Under the pieces are notes generated by a model, which was given only the letters and a program-made list of their open reading frames with translations, was not told where the DNA came from and made no database searches. Of a stretch of DNA of 64,000 bases, positions 11,465 to 24,305 are shown piece by piece; position 1 is the first letter of the stretch; every line of letters starts with the position of its first letter. Both the position numbers and the translations under genes were made by a program. This stretch comes from Silene latifolia. Lineage: Eukaryota > Streptophyta > Magnoliopsida > Caryophyllales > Caryophyllaceae. The DNA lies in assembly GCF_048544455.1 (NCBI RefSeq), contig NC_133531.1:62782099-62846098 (forward strand), written 5' to 3'.

Positions 11465-12188
11465 TGTAACACCCCCATACTCCAAGTGCCTTACCAGGAC
11501 CACTCAGGTATGAAGACATTACCATCTCGGTTACCCGAGGCAATGATAATCAAACAACAATGAAGAAACAACGTTTAATATAAATAGTTTAGCGAATAGT
11601 TACAATCCTCAAAACCAAACCAAAAGTACGATACATGATTTCAAACTGATTGTTCTAACTGAAATGTAAATAAACAAAAGGCTACAGCGGAAGACTCCTA
11701 TCATCATGTCGTGGCATCCCAGCTATCCCAGTACTCATCTCAATACCTGCTCAATATCTGCTCACCATCCCCGAATGGATCACCGCAGGTTTACAAAACA
11801 ACACCGGGGTCAGTACTAATCACACAATCAATATAAACAACAATGATAAGATAAACAGACAACTTAACTGTCACACACACACACAACCCATCGATTCCAA
11901 TCATCTCAATATCGACCGTCCCTTTGGACCCACCCGCCGATGGGGGACCGCAGCCGTACCCACCAAATCCCCGCTCCACATAGTAAGCGATAAACCCTGT
12001 CCATTAATGTGCACATCCCTTCTGTGGCGGGTTCCACAGAAGGCAAAACTAGGGCGTGAAGTCACTCCCGCAAGTGACCCCACTCAGCCGAGGCCACGCC
12101 TCGCGAACCATCAACAACGATCACAACCACAATCACAATACAATTATTATAGCAAACAACCAAATACAATGCATCAACCAATATCCCA
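11465..12188 (-). repeat. Tekay element 5' LTR (partial match)
   Basis: Begins TGTAACACCCCC and runs colinear with 4518-5240. Similarity to the other LTR stops at about 12188. Confidence 0.82.
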
Positions 12189-12300
12189 AACCAAACCGTA
12201 CAATGCCCTAATTGCACCAAAAATAGGGAAAGAAATGCAAACTAAATAGAAAAGGATATCGGTAGTCGGAAAACTTACAAGACAGCGTAAGGAGGGACCT
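12189..12300. other. Unassigned 112-bp linker
   Basis: Sequence between the end of LTR homology and the first base of the Athila LTR. It matches nothing else in the window. It could be a variant 3' part of the Tekay LTR or a relic of a further element. Confidence 0.4.
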
Positions 12301-12976
12301 TGATGTGACCATTATTTGAGCATATTTAGTCCCCGAATTAGCCTCGTTCCCATGCTTTTTAGTGCATAATTGGGTCATTTACTATCTTTAGTCCTTTGTT
12401 TTGCATATTCTTTGAGGTTTTGTTTCCTTGGTAGGAGAGGAGTGCAAACCTTGCATTTTCATGGCAAAATAGAGCTAAATTGATCGAATCTAATGACCAA
12501 GCATTAAAGAGAAGATAAGACTAGAAGGCCTTTGTACATATTATAGTAGATGGGCAATGATGAAGAAATCCTTGCATCCCCGACTAAATCCTGGAGGATT
12601 ATTGGAAGAAGAGAAGAAGAAAAGAAGAAAGGTAGGCTGGAACCTAATTCGCTCGTCCAGCGTAGCAAGACGCCCGTCCAACACCTCAGGAATCCGAGCG
12701 TCTTTGCCAGAGGGACGCCCGTCCAACCACGCCACAATCCGCTCGTCCAAGCATCAATCCGCCCGTCCAGCAACCCCAGAATCCACCCGTTCCGACCCCT
12801 TGGACGTCCGGATTCTCTTACAGCCCCATACGTCTTCTTCCCTCCATGAGAGATGCGCATATTTATGAAAGACCTGCAAAAAGGAGACTGGCATCTCTTT
12901 TGAGAGGAGCGATTCCTCAAGGACTTAATCATCATTTAAGCCCTTAGTAAACCCTAATTTGTGTACCTAATCCCCA

Positions 12977-12986
12977 CTATAAATAC
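12977..12986 (+). promoter_or_regulatory. Probable TATA box of the Athila LTR
   Basis: CTATAAATAC in an otherwise noncoding LTR, about 675 bp from its start, followed by T-rich sequence. Placement fits a retrotransposon U3 promoter. No experimental support is available here. Confidence 0.5.
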
Positions 12987-13402
12987 CCCATTAGTCTAAT
13001 TAGATAATCATGTTCTTCTTATCAATCTTTAGTGTAGTTTATATCATTCTAATCTTTCCTTAATCTTGTAATCAACTTCTAATCAAATATTAATACAAAT
13101 CTCATTTCCTTAATTTCTCTTTTGTTTATCTTTTATTTTGGGTAATTGAAGATTATTTGGGTTATTGTTGGGAGATTGACAACCTTCCAATCATTCATCA
13201 AGTACTTCTATTATTCTTTGCTTTATTTTACAATCATTAGTAGGTATAATTCTCTAAATCCCTTTTTAATTATTGTTAATCTTTCTTACTTGTTCATCAT
13301 GTTTTGCTTGGTTAATGTAATTGACAATCAACCTTGTTAACATGTTAAACTTTATAATGAGTGAGTAGTTTCCTTAACTAGGGTTAATGGGTAATTAGGG
13401 GA

Positions 13403-13407
13403 AACCT
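13403..13407. other. TSD (aaacc) of copia-A, left
   Basis: AAACC directly precedes TGTTGGAATATG. The same five bases directly follow the right LTR at 60627-60631. Removing copia-A and one copy rejoins the Athila LTR colinearly with copy B at 486-1140. Confidence 0.95.
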
Positions 13408-14711
13408 GTTGGAATATGTGTCCTCCGACAATAATGCGATCACAATTGTCGATCATATTGATCACATATTTAAATCTCATAACAAGAATACAAAATGGAT
13501 GATACATTACATATATAGTCAACTGGTCCACACATATCGGTAATGATTGGCTGGCTAGAGTTTGACATTATTGTCGTGCGACGGTGGTGATCAGTTGATC
13601 CCTTGAGGTCACACCTAAAGGACGATTCCCTTAATTGAAAAAAGGTTAATTAATTATATGTCGATACAGATTAATTAATTCCTTAAAATTGAACAAATTA
13701 TTATCATAAGAGAGAAAATGACATCTTATTATAATGTGATTAAATAAGATTTTATTTAGTAATTTAAGAAGTTATATTACTAAAATTAATCGGTGTTTGC
13801 GAAACACGCGAGATGAGAATGATAAGTTAGTTATAATTACAAGATGTTGTGAATTATACTAACTAGTATTTAAATGACCATTTTATGTGAAAGTAATTTT
13901 GAATTACTAGTCAATTTGTTAAATGTGATTTATTTAATTTGTAAATGATATTTAATTTGTTAAATATGCATTTTAAATTTAAACATGACATAAGACATGT
14001 CACATGTCACATGACATACAATTGTATAATTGACAAAAATAAAATGGACTCCATATTACACATAATAACCGAAATATTGATGGGCATTTTTAGTAGTTTT
14101 GTCTTATTCATTTGTCTATGACACTTGATAGTGACTTGACTATGACAAAGCCTTACACTAATTAGTCTTGTGAAGACAAAAAGAAAAAAGAAAAAGGGTC
14201 ATATAACCCTAATGCCCACCGGTTTTGTGAAGAAAATAGAGAGATTTTTTCCCTCAATTATTCCATTCTCTCATGTTTAATAAAAAACACAACATTCTCT
14301 CTCTTGTTCTTCATAAAATCAGGTTTTATGAATCAAATTTGTACAAATCAATCACTAATAATACTAGTAGTAGTATATGAGTATTAGTAACCGATTTTAA
14401 GGTAAACCACATTACAAATATCTAGTACATATTATTTTGTGAGATTTTGGGATAGTCTTGGGTGCTACTTATTGGAGGGCTTCTATTTTGAAGTCATGGA
14501 TGATCATCCTAATTTATTTTCTTGCTCAAGAACAAATGAAAGTAGGTGACCTTTATTTGTGCCCATTTGGCCGAATTTATGATGGTGAGAAAACGATTTT
14601 CTTATCTCTTCTTATTTAGTTTGCATGCATAAGATCAACAATTTATTTTATGACTAAATAAACTAATTCATATATGAATATGTAAATTAATGATATTAAT
14701 TATTTCTAACA
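13408..14711 (+). repeat. Copia-A 5' LTR
   Basis: 1304 bp, TG...CA ends, matching 59310-60626 throughout. The primer-binding site follows it. Confidence 0.95.
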
Positions 14712-17200
14712 AGCGGTATCATGAGCCTTAGGTTGTTTGCATGCAAATCGATTTATAGTTTTTCCGAGTTATATGATTAACATACAAAACTAATTAAATT
14801 GGTTTTATGAAGAAAAACCTTAAAATAAATTTGCATGTTAAAAGTTTCTGGTCCTAAGTGATTTTTAGGACATTTTGATTTATTTATGGATTTTATTGTT
14901 CATTTTATATAATAATGGCATTAAAATGTGATTTTTATGATAAAAATGTCATTTTTGGACGAAAAATAGCTAAACTTTGATTATTCCATTGGTTTTTGGA
15001 TATGTTTTCACATATATTATCTACTGATGGCCTATAAATGTACATAATAAAATGAGTTGTTATGCCCGAAATATGGATTTTTCAAGTTAATATCGTATTT
15101 AAATGGGAGAATAGGTTAATATGAGTTATATTTCGAATCTGGTCATGGAAATTTAGTATGTTGTCACATGCAATTTTACAAGTTGTGTGTAAAATATTTG
15201 GCTATAATAAAGTCTTTATGCATGATTTATGAATTTTTGATGGAAAATCACATAAATAGTGATTTTAATTAGTAAAAATGCTAAAACATACTTCATGACT
15301 AAGAAAAAATGTCACATGTTGCATTTTATCATATATTTCAGATCTAAAAGTGAAAAGTTAATAAAAATAATTTTTCTCATATTTTTATGGTCAAAATTGT
15401 TAAAATCGATAAACCGCAACATTGTTTTTCTCGATATATTTTCGAAATTTTTAACCTAAGTTTTGAACATTATGAGTGTCATGGTGTTTTTCCAGAATGT
15501 TCATGAGTTTAAATTTCAAATTTTGAAATTATTTGAAATTTTTATGATTTAATTTGAAGTTTATGGAATAATTTTGTATTTTAGGTCCATTCATGAACAA
15601 TATTAAGAAATTTAGGTTAATTATTGTCAATATGTTAGTGGAGACTAATTTTGAGTCCTAAGTTGGTTAGGGTAATTAACTTGTACATAAATATGAATTT
15701 ATGTAATTATTGTGATTTTAAAAGGTTAAAACACGGAAATCCGTAAAAACCGACTAATATACGATATTGGCTCCTTAAAGGCGATTTAGCATAAAAATGG
15801 GCATGTTCATACATATTATAATGCTGCATTTTATTTATGATTGTCATGTTTTAATTTTATGTAATTTTTGAATTATGTAATTTTACTTAGTATGGCCTTA
15901 GTTTTAATTGATATTACCCGCAATGTATGGGAATATCGATTCGGTTGTAATTATTGTGATCTCGTATCACCGTTTAGTAATTTAATAGATTTATTTTATT
16001 TTAATTACAAATGTATAATAGGAAATTATGTAATTCATTTTGTAATTTATTTATTCCGGAGTTCCTTGAAGACGGTGCCACTCGAGAAGGCGATCCATCA
16101 AAGAATGTTGCCTTGAAATGTGTGCCAAGACCGATGTTCAAGGGACCAAAGGAGTTGGTTTCCGAATTTGTAATAGTTTATTAGATTTACTATTTTAGGA
16201 AGGTCATACTAGGATTTTATTTTTATGCTTTGCATTTTATTTATATGTTGCATGCAACGCTAAATCGCCATAACTAAACATGCATTTTAAATCGAGTTTA
16301 TCGACCGTGTCAATTACAATTATCGTAGTTCACCGCTTTAGTTCACTTAAAACGTGATAGATAATAAATTGACATGACCTCTCGCTAAAATAAACAATTG
16401 AGACTTAACCTTACCAAAAAGTAAAAACCATGAAAACCTATTTCATGAGGGAGTGCGCTCGGCCACACCGGGGTACAAACCTTGTTACGTAGGGGAAGTG
16501 GGTGATAAATGTCTATCCACCGAATTCATGTTGATAAGGGATGAATCGGCTACCCCGTGCCCAAGTTAATGTGAATTTGGATCATGGACACATTTATTTG
16601 AAATTTGGATTGAGCTCAACGGAAGTAATCGTGACCGTAGTCGCATGTGTTCCGGGCTATAGATAAATATTAGAGTAATTTTATCGACCAAGACTTCTAA
16701 AAGTAGAATCGATTAAAGAGTAAATCCACCGAGTTATATTGATGAGGGATGAATCGGCTACCCCGTGCCCAAGTTAATATGAATTTGGATCTTCGAATCA
16801 TTTATCATAGTTGGGTAGAGGTCACTATGTAAATGCTTTACTTGTTATTTACAAGTATTATTATAACGATGAATGTTTTGTTTTCATTGTTGCGTTATCA
16901 TATTGTTCTATTTCTTTACCACAATTCATATACGATATCATTTCGATTTTAGTTCAAATCTCCATTAAAACATCGTAACTAAAGACAAAATTTGATTTTT
17001 CCTTCTAAAAACCTCGTATTATCCATTGCAAGGATCTCTTGTGAAGAGTATAGATAAAAGTTATTCGTGATCAAAAGGGTTTTTGATTCTTGACTAACAT
17101 ATCTACTTACAATGAATTGTATCTCATATGCTTAATTGAGTTAAGTACTTGGAAACGTTACATCGTTTGGGTAATTAAATTTGTAAGAAATCGTAATTGA
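14712..17200 (+). other. Copia-A leader (noncoding)
   Basis: About 2.5 kb of AT-rich noncoding DNA between the LTR and the first gag-pol remnants. It is colinear with 30650-33150 in copia-B and, reversed, with about 43700-46167 in copia-C. The best conserved part (16440-16810) holds two copies of a motif around CGGCTACCCCGTGCCCAAGT. Confidence 0.75.
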
Positions 17201-19858
17201 CCAAAATAACGCAACCACTTCAATGAAAGTTTTAAGACTAAACAAATAAATTGAAGAGTAGTCTTCATGAAATTAAATTTTTGCTTCTCTAAGCAAAGAC
17301 TCATTGAAATGAGTGGGAGCATTCTCTTAAACCGTTAAGAAAAGGATAAGGTTCAAAGAAGTAAAATTAGAATGGAATTGATACAAGGTAATGTTAAAAG
17401 TAAAGTTATTGAGAATAACGATACTAAACCTATCAATCCCGGCCGATAAAGTTTCCATTGTCTTAATTGTTAGACGCTAAAAAGGAAACTACCCCAAATT
17501 ATTGAAGAATCAACAAGTTAGTTGTGGGACCTCTAATGGGACCTTCTTCTTTAAATGTTTATTTGATTGACATAAAATTTTGCTAGTACTACTTCGTCAA
17601 TATTAGAAACCGATGGTGGTTTTCATCATTGTGTTTGATACATAGGATGATTAGAATATGACGACTAGCAACATATGATGTCGAGAGATAGAGTCATTGT
17701 GTACTCAATCTAGTTTTGGGTTTATATTTATACCTTAATTATGACTATTAAGTGAATAAACTCTAACTAAGAATATAAACTTGTTAAGATACAAAAAGAG
17801 GTTTCACTTTTGTGACCCTATACACCATGATTTGATGTATGGCTAGCCCATTATCAAGGTGATTATATTCTAAACCAAACTAGAATGATATATCATGTAG
17901 ATGATGCAAGACTCAAATTGGTAACCCAAGATTAAACCTTAAATTCTGGAATGATGAACGCAAAGAGTTATTGAGTACTCTTGAAACCATTAGATTGTTA
18001 ATCATATGGTATATGCGTATCTTGTATTCAAAGGAAGATGTCTCTTGCCTTTTGGTTGAAAAGAAGATCGAGGTTGTAAATCATTGATCCAAAATAGGTT
18101 GATCATTTTCTTTTGCCAACGATTTAAGTTGACGCTAATGTGTTCACTTAATAAGGTAAATAGAAAAATCTTTGAAGAAGTTCAAAGAGTACAAAGAATC
18201 ACGATCTAGTCCTAATGGGATTATCAAAGTGAAGACTTTGATATAAGCCAAAGAAAATGTGATATAGTATCACAAATTAACCTCTCTTAGCACGCATTAT
18301 GGGATAATGTGTAGTTGGATAAAGAAATCAAACCCTATTCTATATGGTTTGAACTTTAATCAAGTTACTTTAAGTTACTTGATCTTATTTTGGGGATTTT
18401 ATCATTTTGACAGTTATTTTTCCACTAAATCTAAAACGAATCATATGAGATATGAAATGGTAGGGTACCATGTTTGTAAGTTTTCAAAAGAAACAAATCC
18501 TCATTTTTCCTTATTATAATCATGAGTACACCGGGTTTGTGGCTCGTGAAGTTGTCTTTCTAAAATACAAGTTTATTTCTAGAAGACAGAGTGGGAGAAA
18601 TTATTCAAAGAGCCACAAAGAATGTTATGTCACAAGAAAGACTCTACATGAGACGTTTTGTGTAAGACGTTGTTTCTTCAAAACCTAGGAGGTTAAAGTT
18701 GTCACTTGTTGAAGATGATGAATTCATGTTACTTTTAAGAAAGTAAAGAGCTTACAACTTACAAAGAAATTGTTTGATTCAAGATTGATTACTTCTGGAA
18801 AGTAATGAACATATGACTTACATGAGAGTGTTTAAGTCACAACTCAATACAAGGCTTAGAGCCATGAAATCCGAAATAAATTCCCAATGGAATTGTTGGA
18901 TATCAAAGAGAGATATCAAAGCTTGATTAGTTGCAAAGTGTTTTGCACTATTCGGATCTTCTTAGGGATTGTATTTCATTATGATGATATACATATAACG
19001 AGTGAATCTAAAACCCACTTCTTCAATTAGAAGGAATGTATTCAATACATGTCATGAGTTTTGTAGATTCTATAATGTGAAACTTAAGAGAGGGTCTTAA
19101 GTAGGACATCAATGAGTTGGAATCAATGTTTTGATCATGTTATAAAACTTTTCTCGAGAGGTCTAGAAGTTGTGTTTATACATGAAGTTTAGTGGGAGTT
19201 ACGGAATTTGAATTAGTCTTATATGTGGATGACATATTGATCATTGCGAATGATTTAAGACTTGGAGATATATATAATATATCTTTAATATCCAGATTTA
19301 TGGAGATAAATCCACATGATAATTAGCGTCAAATAAGAAGTCTTATGTTGATAAGATTCATGACTAGTTCAATCAAGTTGAACATATTTGATTGATTCCA
19401 TTTGCTTCCGCTGCCGAATCAATTAAATAGGAAATGATGTATAACACTTCATATACTTTGAATTTGATGAATTGTTTCAAATCGAATTTAAGTAATAGTT
19501 ACCAAGTAAGCCATAAAGATTACCCTTAAGTGTTTGCAGAAGCATTAAGGATGTAATGCAAAGTGTTTTTGATGCAATTTTGTGTAAGGGTGTTACACAA
19601 ATGACAATTGACAATTGAGATTGCGCATGATTTCCGACAAAACCATAATCAAAACACATCAGGATGGTTAAGATACCATTGTGGCTATGTTATTTAAGAA
19701 ATAGATTTTCTAGAATCGTTCTAGGCAATAAAGAACAATGAGAAATATTTACAACGGAAATTGAGTACACTTGCAATCATGGGATGTGCAAGAGGAATGA
19801 GTCCCGCACACTGTGAAAACAGTGGGAGCTATTTTAAGGCAAGAAAGCCTATGTCTAG
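17200..19858 (+). pseudogene. Copia-A gag-pol remnant
   Basis: Strongly decayed copia polyprotein region with no long open stretch. Recognisable islands are the reverse-transcriptase core T-A-T-G-T-G-G-A-T-G-A-C (Y-V-D-D-I-L, about 19222-19240). A pre-RT block around 18520-18600 reads like the F-V-A-R-x-A-V-F-L ... S-G-R segment of copia pol. The same islands occur in the same order in copia-B and copia-C. It is a fossil with many breaks. Confidence 0.7.
19856..19858. other. TSD (tag) of the CACTA element, left
   Basis: TAG before CACTAGTACAAAA and TAG (58333-58335) after the right terminus. The copia-A sequence rejoins as CCTATGTCTAGATTGGATC, which matches the uninterrupted homologue at 36252-36270 in copia-B. 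Three-base TSDs are the rule for CACTA elements. Confidence 0.95.
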
Positions 19859-20235
19859 CACTAGTACAAAAAAGGCTATTGGCATCGGTTTAAAACACTA
19901 ATTGGCATCGGTTTATAGCCGATGCCAATGCGGGCGATGTAAATGAGTTTTTTTCAACTGGCATCGGTTTACAACCGATGCCAATGTACACATATTGGCA
20001 TCGGTTTATCACATATTGGCATCGGTTATAAACCGATGCCAATTTACACATATTGTCATCGGTTTATCACATATTGACATCGGTTATAAACCGATGCCAA
20101 TGTTCGCTTGTTTGCCTCATTTTGTTCTCAATTGGCATCGGTCATGAACCGATGACAATTTACATTTACTTTTCAGCGCCAATGTCGAATTGTTGGCATC
20201 GGTTGTCTACATCTATTATACAAACCGATGTCAAT
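19859..20235. repeat. CACTA left terminal and subterminal repeats
   Basis: The terminal inverted repeat is CACTAGTACAAAAAAGGC. About 15 copies of the GGCATCGGTT motif follow in alternating orientation, many paired as palindromes of the form GGCATCGGTTnnAACCGATGCC. In En/Spm, subterminal repeats of this kind bind the TNPA protein; that role is inferred here. Confidence 0.92.
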
Positions 20236-20493
20236 CATGTCATTTATTATATTTTTTTTTCGTGCCATTTATACAACCTGGTATTTCAGTTTCACAAAAG
20301 CTACATAAAATTTGGTAGCACTTCCATATAAATTGAAAAATCCAAAATTTAGAACACCCTGCAAAATCAGGTTCGATACCAACAAATCAAATTCCAATAC
20401 AACTGCATCCAACAAAATTGTATCCAACAACAACAAGACAATCACATATTATGCCCATAACTATTTGAGGATCTAAATCAACAATTCACTACA

Positions 20494-23400
20494 TTATATA
20501 TTTTTTCTACAATATAGTGCCCAAAGCTCCCGAACCTCGTTCGTTTCTTCAAGTGTAATTGCTGAACCTGAAACACACTATAAACAGAAACAATATAATG
20601 ATTATCTAATAAACTACAACTTAGAAAGAGATATAAGCTACAACTTAAAAAAATTTAGAATGCGAAATGAAATTGAAATACTTCAATAGCTTATCTTCAA
20701 ATAAAATAAACTACTATAAAAATAAACTGATATTTTGGCACACAATAATAAGACCATATCCACAAAATTTATATGCTCCAGTTTCAACACCACATAAACC
20801 ACAAGTCAGCAATGTGATCCAAATGAATTGAGCGGATCGAACCGTATACCTGTGCCACTAACTGTTCTTGTTGGAATATGTGTCCTCCGACAATAATGCG
20901 ATCACGACTATTGATCATGATGATCACATGTTTAAATCTCATTATAAAGAATACAATTGGGAAGTAATATTGTTACTGTCAATTGGTCAACATATATCGG
21001 TAATGATTGGCTGACTAGAGTTTGACATTACTGTCGTGCGACGGTGGTGATCAGTTGACCCCCTAGGTCATACCTATAGGGCAACACTCTTTGTGACACC
21101 CCGCGATAAAGCGGAAAACATAACTTATAAATTCAAGCGGAAATTAGGAAATTTTTGAAACTTTAAAAAAAATTTAAAACGCGGGTTCATTAAAATCCAA
21201 AACATAAATAAAGAATGCGGAAAGAAAGTTTAAATTATACAAACGTGATAGTCAAGGTGAGGGAAAATATATCCCTCGAATGACAATACAATAAAAGGTA
21301 AATTTAAGCAATCCTAATAAACCAACTCCTAGGCCAAAGTGCTCGCTAGCTCACACATGTCTTCACCCCATAGATGCACCAACTAATACCTGTCATTCAT
21401 GTAAACATAAATGCCACAGTCAGTGGGGAGTAACTCAAGGTTCTCCCAGCCACAAAATGTCAAAATGAACATAACAAAGAACTAAAACAGGTAAGTCATA
21501 TAAGATACTTACAAAAGATAAGAATATCAATTTTATATTTAAACATGAAAGTTAAATGAGATGGAACAAGATAGATCAACATTAGCATAATGAAGGTTCA
21601 ACTAATCATGTGAGAAAATTAAATAATAAGAAAGACAAGAATACGGTCGTTTATATAAAAGCACGTATTTCAAGGAAATACAACATAGATATGAGATTAG
21701 AATCCGAATCATGTGAAGCAGTTAAGTAAGGGATCAACCAATGCAAATTACAAGAATAGAAACTGTAGCCATTATTTGGAAAACCACTTAGCAAACATTG
21801 CACGGGACGTGGCTACTAATGTCACATTCATACTTATGGCTTGCATCTCACCATAAGAACGGATGGGAGCATCAATCCCGACGATCATATCGCAACTAGA
21901 GGTCTTATAGCTCACCCCTAGTATCCGATAGGACCAAGACAAACAACACAAGGCATAACTCTTGCCTTGAAAGACAAAATATCTATAACCAAGCAAGACC
22001 TTTACTACTCATATATCAAAATATAATTCCCCTGGTAGGACGACAATGGTACTCCCAAGACTCAGTCCTAGTCTAAATCTGGCCAGACTCTCGGGACAGT
22101 ACAGTTCCCGATTCGACATGCGGCAGGACAGTCCGCATCCAAGACTCGAAGACAGATCGGAAATCGAGAACCCACAATCGGCAGGACAGTCCGAAAGAGG
22201 CGGAAGATATGAGCTAAACCCACAATCGGCAGGACAGTCCGAAAGAGGCGTAAAGACAAGTCAAGCAAAAAGGTATAGCATAAAGGCATTATCAAACGAA
22301 TACGACTCAACCAAGCGATACGAATCAACTTGGGAAGAGACAACTACACGACCCAACCAAGCGATGCGAATCAACTTGGAAAGGGACTACTACACGACTC
22401 AACCAAGCGATGCGAATCAACTTGGAAAGAGACAACTACACGACCCAACCAAGCGATGCGAATCAACTTGGAAAGAGACTACTACTACATGAACCGATGA
22501 TAATCCAAGTGAGACATTTCATGCCAAAATTATATTCATGAATGTGAATAAGTAACCCATTTCTTTAATACTTGTCACTTGAATAAAAATGTAAACAAAC
22601 AGAAATGAATCATTTATAATAAGCAAAACAAGCATTCAATTATAAACAACTCAATTTAATTAAACAAGTAGAATAATTTGCTCATATTTGAGATAAGATA
22701 AATAAATGAGAATGAACGGACTAAAAATTCATATTATAGGTAAATGAGACATTTCATTAAATTTTGACTTGAATAAATAATAAATTCCACTTTTATGATT
22801 AATGTGAGAAAAATATATGAATGAATGATATTTAACGAATTAAGTCATATAAGACGCGAGATAGAATTTAAATAATAACCACAAACGAAATATTCATAAG
22901 ACTACCCATCTTATAAAGTGGGCCAATGTCCAAAAGCAAAACTCAACCCAATTATTAAAACACATCCAAACATACAACCAAGGAAAGAAAAGGGGACAAG
23001 GAGTGTCAACTATACTCCATCCCGTCCATCCGCCACAACGATGGCCAGGCCGTGGCCACGCCCGCCACCACCAGCCCACAACGACCGGCCTTAGCTACCG
23101 CCGCCCCCACGGTCGCCCCCACCGTCACCTACACCACTACAAGGACGGTCTGACGCACGACACAACCACCTACTCAAAGTAACCAAACATGTAAATAACA
23201 AGATAAATTGACACGATAAATCCCACTCCTCTCTTCATCCTCTCCTTTACTTCCTTTAATTAATGCCATCATTCTTATTACAATATTACATTCCATAGAG
23301 TACCCAATTCACTAAGACTACCATCTCAACTTTGGTCACCTCTCACACTATAAACGCACTGCTCCAACTGCATCGGCCTTACCACAATTGGAATTCACGT

Positions 23401-24274
23401 ACTGACCCTTCCCTTGATGCTCGGATCGAGTTTTACGACTAGACATTGTAAAAGGAAGAAGCAGCATATACTAAAAACATGAAATGTATGGTAACAAACA
23501 CCCCAAAAATCGAATTTAAAAGCGAAGTACTATGGGCTAGCAATATCAGTGGTAAAGACCGCTTTACACTATCACATACATCTCGTCCTACTCCTCTTTA
23601 CAACAATGCAAACTGGACAGGTTGAACACAAGATTAGTAGCAAATAAAGCACGGTCTGCTTTTCCATGTATATAATTGAAACAATTGCAAACTGAAAGTG
23701 AAAACAAGCTAGGCTTGAAACGGACTTGCCTCGCCTGTTTACTTCATTTTTCCCATGATAGAAAAATTAATGAAAGCACACTAGATTCAAAGTGTACACA
23801 CATATAGAGTAAGAACATACATTCGAGCAAACAAATGAGGAAAAAAAAAAGCATAAAGAACCGAACTTTGTCAAACAAGCACATATAAATCGACACATAA
23901 GACGGAGTTTCGACATTTTGTCGAGTAACCTATCACCGTTACCTTTTTTTGCTCTCCTAAACGCCAAAGAATCGCCCAAGGATGACTCGAAACCCAAAAA
24001 TAGAAGAAATTAACCCAAAATCCGAATCCTTTGTAAGACGGCCGAATTGAAATAGGATGAAAGCTTGGCTCTTTTTTACATATAAAGAAGGAGGGCGAGA
24101 TGGGGAAGCTATTGGTGTAAAATTTATCGAATTTGGTTGAGAATGGAGGCGGGATCTGAGGTTGGAGGTGAAGAAAAATGGTGTTGTAGCTTGTTTGTGT
24201 TTGTACTTTGTTGCTGCAGAAGTTTTGAAACAACAAGAAAGAAGGGAAGGGGGTGGGTGACGGGTAGGTGGGAA

Positions 24275-24305
<31 letters not shown>

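Larger units (their letters stand above)
4518..12188 (-). mobile_element. Broken Tekay-type chromovirus (Ty3/gypsy)
   Basis: A minus-strand gypsy element. The 3' LTR is at 4518-5848 (TGTAACACCCCC to GTATTACA on plus). The polypurine tract follows inside it (AGGAGGGAAGAC on minus, 5849-5860). Pol and gag remnants fill 6070-10640. The primer-binding site TGGTATCAGAGC lies at 11451-11462 (minus), two bases from the 5' LTR, which starts at 11465. The 5' LTR matches the 3' LTR only to about 12188. Order PR-RT-RH-IN-chromodomain and the C-terminal chromodomain place it among chromoviruses, most like Tekay/Del. It is broken, with roughly half a dozen interruptions. The LTRs differ by a few percent by eye, so it is older than most elements of the nest to its right. 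Confidence 0.88.
12301..13407 (+). repeat. Athila 5' LTR, left part
   Basis: From TGATGTGACC to the copia-A target site. It contains a GC-rich patch at 12640-12800 with five copies of CGCYCGTCCA and a TATA box (CTATAAATAC) at 12977-12986. The TATA box is well placed for the U3/R promoter of the element. Confidence 0.8.

Noticed and set aside
12541-12870. Overlapping open stretches on both strands in the Athila LTR
   Set aside because: They arise from a GC-rich patch of repeated CGCCCGTCCA and have no protein similarity I recognise.
22046-22492. 148-codon open stretch in the large gypsy LTR, repeated at 27874-28248
   Set aside because: It reads through a 46-bp minisatellite, shows no family motif and lies wholly in an LTR.
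23767-24236. Open stretches on the minus strand repeated at 29521-29990
   Set aside because: They are in paired LTRs of the non-coding gypsy element and lack any known domain.
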